Source: Clostridiales bacterium
GTDB lineage: Bacteria > Bacillota > Clostridia > Monoglobales > Firm-18
Length of the DNA: 5,810 nucleotides
Assembly (NCBI GenBank): GCA_031255355.1
Contig: JAIRSR010000032.1
Coordinates: forward strand, 1-5,810
Direction of reading: 5' to 3'
Shown: positions 1 through 4,678 of the stretch, in pieces
Numbering within the stretch: position 1 is the stretch's first letter
Layout of the letters: every line of letters starts with the position of its first letter
Notes under the pieces: generated by a model
The model's database searches: none
Told to the model about the DNA's origin: nothing
What the model saw: the letters and a program-made list of their open reading frames with translations, nothing else
Position numbers and translations under genes: made by a program

Positions 1-656
1 TGCTGCATCTTTCGCGGCTTGCGGAGGAAATTATTCTGTGGTCAAGCGGCGAGTTCGGCTTTGTGGAGTTGGACGACGCTTACGCCACGGGCAGCAGTAT
101 TATGCCGCAAAAGAAAAACCCCGATGTAGCGGAACTCGCGCGGGGGAAGACCGGGCGCGTGTTCGGCAGTCTGATTGCGCTGCTTACCGTGATGAAAGGC
201 TTGCCCCTTGCCTATAACAAGGACATGCAGGAGGATAAGGAGCAGGTGTTTGACGCGGTGGATACCGTCGGCGCGACGCTATCCGTATTTTCACAAATGC
301 TCGCGACCATGACGGTCAACGGCGGCGCGATGAAAAACAGCGCGGCGGGGGGCTTTACCAACGCCACGGACGCGGCGGATTACCTCGTGAAAAAAGGGTT
401 GCCCTTTCGGGACGCGCATAAAATCATCGGTGAAATGGTCGCCTACTGCGTGAAAGAGGATAAGCCAATCGGTGCGCTGTCCTTGCAAGAATTTCAGCAA
501 TTCAGCGGGTTGTTCGGGGAGGATATTTTCGAGGCGGTGTCCTTGGAAGCCTGCGTCAACCTGCGTGACGTACCGGGCGGCACCGCGCGACAGCGGGTAC
601 GCGCGGCGATAGAAAACGCGCGGAAGCAAGCGGAAGCATCATCGGATGCGCGATAG
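1..656 (+). CDS. argH: Argininosuccinate lyase, C-terminal part (5' end outside window)
   Basis: This is the C-terminal 217 codons of argininosuccinate lyase, which splits argininosuccinate into arginine and fumarate in the cytosol, the last step of arginine synthesis. The reading frame is open from base 3 to the TAG at 654-656, so the gene begins upstream of the window; the family is usually about 460 residues, so a little over half is missing. The fumarase/aspartase superfamily signature GSSIMPQKKNPD is present near base 90-125; its flexible loop carries the catalytic serine in known family members. The C-terminal domain also matches the family, with DYLVKKGLPFRDAHKIIGE and a GGTARQRV-type ending. 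An in-frame GTG at 63 is not the start, because conserved residues (HLSRLAEEIILWSSGEFGF) precede it. The cyclophilin gene follows on the same strand after 37 nt with no terminator between, so the two may be co-transcribed. The family call is secure. Confidence 0.97.
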   Translation, partial: LHLSRLAEEIILWSSGEFGFVELDDAYATGSSIMPQKKNPDVAELARGKTGRVFGSLIALLTVMKGLPLAYNKDMQEDKEQVFDAVDTVGATLSVFSQMLATMTVNGGAMKNSAAGGFTNATDAADYLVKKGLPFRDAHKIIGEMVAYCVKEDKPIGALSLQEFQQFSGLFGEDIFEAVSLEACVNLRDVPGGTARQRVRAAIENARKQAEASSDAR

Positions 657-693
657 TCATACAATAGTTATATCAGAAAGGAAGGATCGCAAA

Positions 694-1347
694 ATGGGAA
701 TGAATGTTTTATCACTGCTATTCACCACGGCAATGATGCTGTTTACGGGGTGTGTTCCGTCGGAACCCGCGCCGCCTGACGCGCCGCCTGCGGCGCAAAC
801 ACAAAAGGAGGAAACACAAATGACACAAAACCCGGTAGTTACAATCGAAATGGAAAACGGCGGAATTATGAAAGCGGAATTGTACCCCGAAATCGCGCCG
901 AACACGGTACGCAATTTTATATCGCTCATCAACAAGGGCTTTTATGACGGACTGATTTTCCACCGCGTCATTCCCGGCTTTATGATTCAAGGCGGTGACC
1001 CGGAGGGCGTGGGAATCGGCGGCCCGGGCTACGCCATTAAGGGCGAGTTTTCCGAAAACGGCTTTAGCAACGATTTGAAGCATACACGCGGCGTATTGTC
1101 TATGGCGCGTTCGCAAGCCATGAACACTGCGGGGAGCCAATTTTTCATCATGGTGAGCGATTATCCCTCGCTTGACAGAAAATACGCGGCATTCGGAAAG
1201 ATTACAGAGGGCATGGACGTTGCGGACGCAATCGTAAATGCCAAGCGGGACGCGAACGACAAACCGCTGACCAATCAGAAAATGAAAAAAGTAACGGTGG
1301 AAACGTTCGGCACGGACTATCCCGCGCCGGAAACGCTTGCGAAATAG
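694..1347 (+). CDS. Cyclophilin-type peptidyl-prolyl cis-trans isomerase, predicted lipoprotein
   Basis: This 217-residue protein is a cyclophilin that should catalyse cis-trans isomerisation of X-Pro bonds. Residues 1-20 form a hydrophobic signal ending in a lipobox-like LFTGC (Cys20 the predicted lipidated residue). A Pro/Ala-rich tether follows (about 21-42), then the cyclophilin domain (about 44-205). The core motif FHRVIPGFMIQGGDP lies at 89-103, with Arg91, Phe96, Met97 and Gln99 matching the catalytic residues of cyclophilin A; NTAGSQFFI (144-152) is the second conserved block. The position of the cyclosporin-contacting Trp holds Ser159, and the usual His is Tyr164, as is common in bacterial members. 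The start at 694 is chosen for its SD (AAAGGAAGG, 678-686). An upstream in-frame ATG at 646, overlapping argH by 11 nt, would add a basic RKDRK segment and cannot be excluded. A strong internal SD precedes an in-frame ATG at 820, so a 175-residue cytosolic form is also possible. Confidence 0.93.
   Translation: MGMNVLSLLFTTAMMLFTGCVPSEPAPPDAPPAAQTQKEETQMTQNPVVTIEMENGGIMKAELYPEIAPNTVRNFISLINKGFYDGLIFHRVIPGFMIQGGDPEGVGIGGPGYAIKGEFSENGFSNDLKHTRGVLSMARSQAMNTAGSQFFIMVSDYPSLDRKYAAFGKITEGMDVADAIVNAKRDANDKPLTNQKMKKVTVETFGTDYPAPETLAK
805..822 (+). promoter_or_regulatory. Strong internal SD and in-frame ATG at the cyclophilin domain boundary
   Basis: AAGGAGG at 805-811 is followed, after an 8-nt spacer, by an in-frame ATG at 820-822. 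The context is A-rich (about 797-830) inside an otherwise GC-rich gene, as expected of an initiation region. It is a better match to the anti-SD than the site before the lipoprotein start at 694. Translation from here would give a complete cyclophilin domain without signal or tether. The sequence match is seen directly; its use in the cell is inferred. Confidence 0.6.
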
Positions 1348-1370
1348 TGTGAAATAAATTCTGTAATATA

Positions 1371-1409
1371 AACACCCCCCGCACGGAAATCCGCGCGGGG
1401 GGTGTTGTT
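1371..1409. terminator. Hairpin terminator, probably bidirectional
   Basis: Bases 1371-1382 pair perfectly with 1395-1406 (12 bp, including six consecutive C:G pairs). One mismatch then leads to three more pairs closing an AAAT loop at 1387-1390. On the plus strand the stem is followed by a short TGTTGTT rather than a long T run; on the minus strand it is followed by TTTATATTA. It lies 23 nt after the cyclophilin stop and about 70 nt past the DUF2325 stop on the other strand. It therefore probably ends both converging units. The imperfect T tracts are the main weakness. Confidence 0.85.
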
Positions 1410-1475
1410 CGGAGTCTGTCTTAAATCTCATCGTGGATGGCATTGTGAGTGGATTTTTCGTCAGACAAGCCTCCA

Positions 1476-1754
1476 TTAAGCGTATCCGCTTAGGATATTC
1501 CGAAGTGAACTGCCGCTGCCGCAATGGGATTGCACCAGCGTCACCGCGCTGTCTGCGGCCTTTTTCCGCGCCACTTTTGCCATTTTGTGCGAAACCGGCT
1601 GAGTGAACAGAACAATCAAATCCGGGTTGCCGATTTGGTTCGCCAAATCGCCGCGCGGCTGTGTGAACACCTTGGAATTATGCCCGTATTCACTGCAAAT
1701 GTTCTGATAGCGGCACACCATGCGATCATGCCCGCCGATAATTACGACACTCAC
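1476..1754 (-). CDS. DUF2325 family protein
   Basis: This 92-residue soluble protein matches my recollection of DUF2325, a small family of unknown function in Bacillota. It begins MSVVIIGGHDRM, a beta strand followed by a glycine/histidine turn. A second hydrophobic strand comes at about 44-50 (PDLIVLF) and is followed by SHKMAKVA. The C-terminal block QSHCGSGSSLRNIL (75-88) is characteristic of the family. The pattern resembles a small Rossmann-like alpha/beta fold, but no catalytic site is known to me. Cysteines lie at 14, 20 and 78. The start is GTG at 1754, supported by GGAGGG at 1761-1766 with a 6-nt spacer. Its GTG overlaps the flavodoxin TGA by 4 nt (GTGA), so translation is probably coupled and the two proteins likely serve one process. 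It is the last gene before the terminator. Family confidence is good; function is unknown. Confidence 0.87.
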   Translation of the reverse strand: MSVVIIGGHDRMVCRYQNICSEYGHNSKVFTQPRGDLANQIGNPDLIVLFTQPVSHKMAKVARKKAADSAVTLVQSHCGSGSSLRNILSGYA

Positions 1755-2191
1755 TGTGATCCCTCCGTTTTCGCGATTGCCGCGCCGAACGCCTCACACT
1801 GTTCCGCGTCGCCGCCCTCCGGCGCTTCGTTGATGATCAGACTTTCGGCGACGAGTACCGCGCCCGCCTGTGTCATGCGGTCTGTCCAGTCGCGCATCCA
1901 TTCGCCGTCGCCCCAACCGTAGGAGCCGAACAGCGCGAGTTTCTTTCCGCTCACTTGCCCCTCGATCGACGCTATGAACGGCTCGAACTCACTTTCCTCC
2001 AACACCTCCGAACCCATAGAGGGACAGCCCAACGCCGTTACGTCGGCAGTGTCCAGGTCGGAAGCCGCCGCCTTGTCCACCGTCTTGAGTTCAACCTCCG
2101 CGCCCGCTGACGACGCGCCCCCGGCAATCAGATTTGCCATTGCCTCCGTATTTCCCGTACCGCTCCAATAAATAATTGATACTTTTGCCAT
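1751..2191 (-). CDS. Flavodoxin (short-chain, FMN-binding)
   Basis: This 146-residue cytosolic protein is a short-chain flavodoxin, a one-electron carrier that can replace ferredoxin, often when iron is scarce. The FMN phosphate loop SGTGNTEA is at residues 10-17. The 50s loop that contacts the isoalloxazine ring is PSMGSE (57-62), and the 90s loop is GSYGWGDGEW (89-98). These segments resemble the Megasphaera/Clostridium flavodoxins, and the length fits the short-chain class without the long-chain insertion. The ATG at 2191 is chosen because AAAGGAG (2199-2205) sits 7 nt upstream and the protein then begins MAKVSIIYWSGTGNT as in homologues. A further ATG at 2224 has no SD and would add 11 atypical residues. 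It lies 87 nt after DUF3793 and overlaps DUF2325 by 4 nt. The fold and cofactor are secure; the electron donor and acceptor are not shown by the sequence. Confidence 0.96.
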   Translation of the reverse strand: MAKVSIIYWSGTGNTEAMANLIAGGASSAGAEVELKTVDKAAASDLDTADVTALGCPSMGSEVLEESEFEPFIASIEGQVSGKKLALFGSYGWGDGEWMRDWTDRMTQAGAVLVAESLIINEAPEGGDAEQCEAFGAAIAKTEGSQ

Positions 2192-2198
2192 AATATGG

Positions 2199-2205
2199 CT
2201 CCTTT
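2199..2205 (-). promoter_or_regulatory. SD deciding the flavodoxin start
   Basis: AAAGGAG on the minus strand lies 7 nt before the ATG at 2191. It supports that start over the in-frame ATG at 2224, which is preceded only by an A/T-rich stretch with no SD. Confidence 0.85.
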
Positions 2206-2232
2206 CCGCCGCTTTTCGCGACATTTGTTTTA

Positions 2233-2241
2233 TTTATAGTA
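2233..2241 (-). promoter_or_regulatory. Possible -10 element upstream of flavodoxin
   Basis: The minus strand reads TACTATAAA here, containing both TACTAT and TATAAA, close to the bacterial -10 consensus. It is in an A/T-rich island of the 87-nt gap between DUF3793 and flavodoxin. I see no convincing -35 box at a 16-18 nt spacing, and no recognisable Fur-type operator. An internal promoter for flavodoxin and DUF2325 is possible but weakly supported. Confidence 0.25.
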
Positions 2242-2269
2242 GACCTGCCGCCAAACGAACCTCCGAACT

Positions 2270-2285
2270 TCGGTATTTCTACCGA
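2270..2285 (-). other. Small GAAA-tetraloop hairpin at the DUF3793 stop codon
   Basis: On the minus strand, TCGGTA and TACCGA form a perfect 6-bp stem closed by a GAAA loop, a stable GNRA-type tetraloop. The TAG stop codon of the DUF3793 gene lies across the stem-loop junction. No T run follows, so it does not look like an intrinsic terminator; it could be an mRNA processing or stability element, or chance. Confidence 0.35.
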
Positions 2286-2899
2286 TTCCCCAAAAAATCC
2301 GCCGCTAACGCCGCGCGGTTAGGAACTCCGTTTAACAGCAGACTTGCCATAGCCTCACGCGCCTTTGCCCATTCCGTCCATTTGCGCTTTGCGTAATCAA
2401 TGTTACCGTACACTTTCCACGCGCCGCAAAGCAGACAATCCGCGCCCTTGTGCGCGATAAAGCCGCCCACGTCCCCGGGCGGGTAGCCGAGGAACAGCCC
2501 GATTTCGTGCGGGCATTTCTCGCGCGAAAAACGCGCCGCCAAATACGCCAAATTCGCCGCCGTCCCACGGCGGGGATAGCCCAATCGCCGCAGCAGCGCG
2601 GCGGCTTCCGCGTCGTTTAACGCGTCGGATAACAGCGCGGCGTTATAGAGCAGCAGACGCTCACAACTGTTACCTTTGTACAGCGTCTTAACGCGCAGAG
2701 CCGTTTCCGCGCGTACCGCCGTTTGTGCGCGGGCGCAAGCGGCTTTGCTGACCTTGCCGCCGTAGGGGACGCTCAAAAAAACGGCGGGTTTGATTTGTTT
2801 CAGCACCGGCGACGCGCTGTAGAGAAACAGCGATTGCAGGTACTCCGCGCCGCTTTGACGGGTGCGCAGTGTTTTGAAAAATCGAATTGTATTGTTCAT
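2279..2899 (-). CDS. DUF3793 family protein
   Basis: This 206-residue protein matches my recollection of DUF3793, an uncharacterised family common in Clostridia. The diagnostic block is CPHEIGLFLGYP at residues 129-140, followed by GGFIAHKG and CLLCGAWKVYGN (155-166), which carries two closely spaced cysteines and the conserved WKVY. A KPAVFLSV segment near 37-44 also fits the family. There is no signal peptide or clear membrane segment, so it is probably cytosolic. Cys129, His131, Cys155 and Cys158 could in principle bind a metal or take part in redox chemistry, but that is speculation. The ATG at 2899 is supported by GGAGG (2905-2909) 5 nt upstream. It follows the second ABC gene after only 24 nt and precedes flavodoxin, so it is probably part of the same operon. 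Length is near what I expect for the family. No biochemical function is known to me. Confidence 0.85.
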   Translation of the reverse strand: MNNTIRFFKTLRTRQSGAEYLQSLFLYSASPVLKQIKPAVFLSVPYGGKVSKAACARAQTAVRAETALRVKTLYKGNSCERLLLYNAALLSDALNDAEAAALLRRLGYPRRGTAANLAYLAARFSREKCPHEIGLFLGYPPGDVGGFIAHKGADCLLCGAWKVYGNIDYAKRKWTEWAKAREAMASLLLNGVPNRAALAADFLGNR

Positions 2900-2923
2900 A
2901 AAATCCTCCGATTGAATTTGCCG

Positions 2924-4678
2924 TTACCGTGCCGCCCGCCCCGCGTCCCAACCAAGGCTCTCTTGGCGGACGCGGCAGAGCCGCGCGAATACGCCGTTTT
3001 TTCTGATAAGTTCTTCGCCGTCGCCTACCTCCGCGAGAGCGCCGTCCTCCAGCACGGCGATTTTGTCCGCGCCCATGACGGTGCGTAGCCTGTGCGCGAT
3101 GACTACCACCGTCCTGCCCTTAACCAATTCCGAAATCGCCGCCTGTATTTGCGTTTCATTTTCAGGGTCAAGGGACGCTGTCGCCTCGTCTAACAGGACA
3201 ATCGGCGCGTCTTTGAGGAGTGCCCGCGCGATAGACAACCGCTGACGCTCTCCGCCGGACAGCGTTGCGCCGTTTTCGCCGATGATGGTTTCGTACCCGC
3301 TTGGCATCGCCTTGATAAACGCGTCGCAACGCGCCGCACGCGCGGCGGCGTACACTTCCTCGTCCGTCGCGTCGCGCTTGCCGATGCGAATGTTATTCAT
3401 CACGGTATCGTCAAACAGTACCACGTCTTGGAACACGAAACTCATATACCGCATGAGGCGTTCCGGGTCGATTTCTCGGATGTTCCGCCCGCCGATGAGG
3501 ATTTCACCCCCGCGCGGGTCCCAAAACCGCGCAATCAGGCGTGAAACGGTCGTTTTCCCGCTTCCCGACGCGCCGACCAACGCGGTGACGCTGTTTTGCG
3601 GCAGCGTAAGGCTGACGTTTTTCACCACGTCCTTTTTGTTGTACGCGAAAGACACGTTTTTCAGTTCCACGGTGAAATTCGTCAGTTCCGCGTTTTCGTC
3701 GCCGTCCATAGGCTGTTCCCGGCGGAGGGCTTGCATACGCTTGGTGGAAACCAACATAAAAAACAACTCCGGCAACAGGGTGAAAATAACAATCAACGGC
3801 GCGTAAATCCTCGCGCCTATTACTAAAAAGGTCAGCATTGGCACAGGCGCAAGCGACCCGTTGGTCAAAAGCGTTACCCCGGTCAGCGTCACCAAACCGA
3901 TTCCCGCCTGCAACACCATCATCGCAAGGGTAATCAACACGCCGCAGAACGCCTCGGTAATCATCGATTCCCGCATCATGCGGCGCATGGCGTTTTTTAG
4001 AGATTTGGACTTCGCGCCCGCCAACCCGAACGCCTTTACCACCTTGATCCCCTCAAGATATTCCTGTGTTTGCTCAGCGACCTCTAATTTTGCCCGAACC
4101 AAGCGTTCGCCGAATTTGTTCATCACGCCGCGCGGCAAAATCACAAAGCAGAGCGATAGCGGCAGTGCGGCGAACAGCGCGATTGCCATACGCCAATTGT
4201 AAAACGCGAGCGCCGCGCAAACCGCCGCGGCAGTTACAACGTCCGCAATCAGACCGGGAACGACATGGCTCATGGTGTGTTCGATCGCGGTGCAGTCGCC
4301 CATGATGTTAGCCGTCAGTTCGGATAAATCTTTTTTATTGAAAAAACTAAGCGGCAGCCGCCGCAGACGTTCCGCGACCTCTACCCGAATTTTTTCCGCT
4401 TCGCTGTAAGCCGCCGTATATGTCTTGTGATACTCGTTTTTGCAAGCGGCAATGTACAGCGCGGCGGCGGCGGTTCCGACGGCAAGCCACAGCCACAGCC
4501 GCGCGGTGTTCAGCGTCCCGCCGGAGAGGAGCGGCTCTAACAACAGTGTAATCACTTGCAGAATCACGCCAAAGGGCAGCAGTTGGCACAGTTTGCACAA
4601 CAGGCAAGCAACAACGCCCCGTTTTAAGTCCGCGTAGCCGCTCTCTGACAGCCGCAAGAGGTTCTTTATTTTACGCAT
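2924..4678 (-). CDS. ABC transporter, fused permease and ATPase (second half-transporter)
   Basis: This 584-residue half-transporter has an ABCB-type membrane domain (about 20-310, roughly six hydrophobic segments) and a C-terminal ATPase domain. All ATPase motifs are intact: Walker A GASGSGKTT (369-377), Q-loop Gln417, signature LSGGERQR (473-480), Walker B ending in Asp497-Glu498, D-loop ASLDPE, and H-loop His529. It should sit in the cytoplasmic membrane and pair with the product of the overlapping upstream gene. The ATG at 4678 is chosen over an in-frame start at 4714 because AAAGGAGG (4685-4692) lies 6 nt upstream. It overlaps the upstream gene by 8 nt, indicating coupled translation. 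The substrate cannot be read from sequence. Half-transporters of this fold mostly export drugs, lipids or peptides, but the siderophore importers YbtPQ and IrtAB share it; the flavodoxin and DUF3793 neighbours make a metal-related substrate worth considering. Confidence 0.95.
   Translation of the reverse strand: MRKIKNLLRLSESGYADLKRGVVACLLCKLCQLLPFGVILQVITLLLEPLLSGGTLNTARLWLWLAVGTAAAALYIAACKNEYHKTYTAAYSEAEKIRVEVAERLRRLPLSFFNKKDLSELTANIMGDCTAIEHTMSHVVPGLIADVVTAAAVCAALAFYNWRMAIALFAALPLSLCFVILPRGVMNKFGERLVRAKLEVAEQTQEYLEGIKVVKAFGLAGAKSKSLKNAMRRMMRESMITEAFCGVLITLAMMVLQAGIGLVTLTGVTLLTNGSLAPVPMLTFLVIGARIYAPLIVIFTLLPELFFMLVSTKRMQALRREQPMDGDENAELTNFTVELKNVSFAYNKKDVVKNVSLTLPQNSVTALVGASGSGKTTVSRLIARFWDPRGGEILIGGRNIREIDPERLMRYMSFVFQDVVLFDDTVMNNIRIGKRDATDEEVYAAARAARCDAFIKAMPSGYETIIGENGATLSGGERQRLSIARALLKDAPIVLLDEATASLDPENETQIQAAISELVKGRTVVVIAHRLRTVMGADKIAVLEDGALAEVGDGEELIRKNGVFARLCRVRQESLGWDAGRAAR

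Noticed and set aside
291..629. Open frame opposite argH on the minus strand
   Set aside because: The sense strand encodes conserved argH residues; the antisense protein has no recognisable motif.
1429..1475. Mini-ORF just after DUF2325 on the minus strand: TTG start, peptide reading SDEKSTHNAIHDEI, stop before the terminator
   Set aside because: GGAGG is only 1 nt from the TTG, too close for initiation, and the peptide is too short to judge. It stays a remote possibility. A TAATG stop-start overlap in another frame was also dropped because it reads into the terminator.
718..1524. Long open frame (268 codons) on the minus strand opposite the cyclophilin gene
   Set aside because: It lies antisense to a well-supported gene, runs through the terminator hairpin and has an Arg/Cys-rich composition typical of a GC-rich shadow frame.
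2158..2224. Flavodoxin start at the upstream ATG (2224)
   Set aside because: No SD precedes it, the added residues are atypical, and the ATG at 2191 has a good SD and the family N-terminus.
2206..2290. Fur or other metal-responsive operator before flavodoxin
   Set aside because: No inverted repeat resembling GATAATGATTATC was seen; metal regulation, if present, would have to act outside the window or by another site.
2332..2951. Overlapping open frames within and next to the DUF3793 gene
   Set aside because: They are Arg/Ala-rich alternative frames of GC-rich coding sequence, whereas the DUF3793 frame carries the conserved family block.
3282..3806. Plus-strand open frame opposite the ATPase domain of the second ABC gene
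   Set aside because: It is the complement of conserved Walker A, Q-loop and linker sequence, Ser/Arg-rich and without its own SD.
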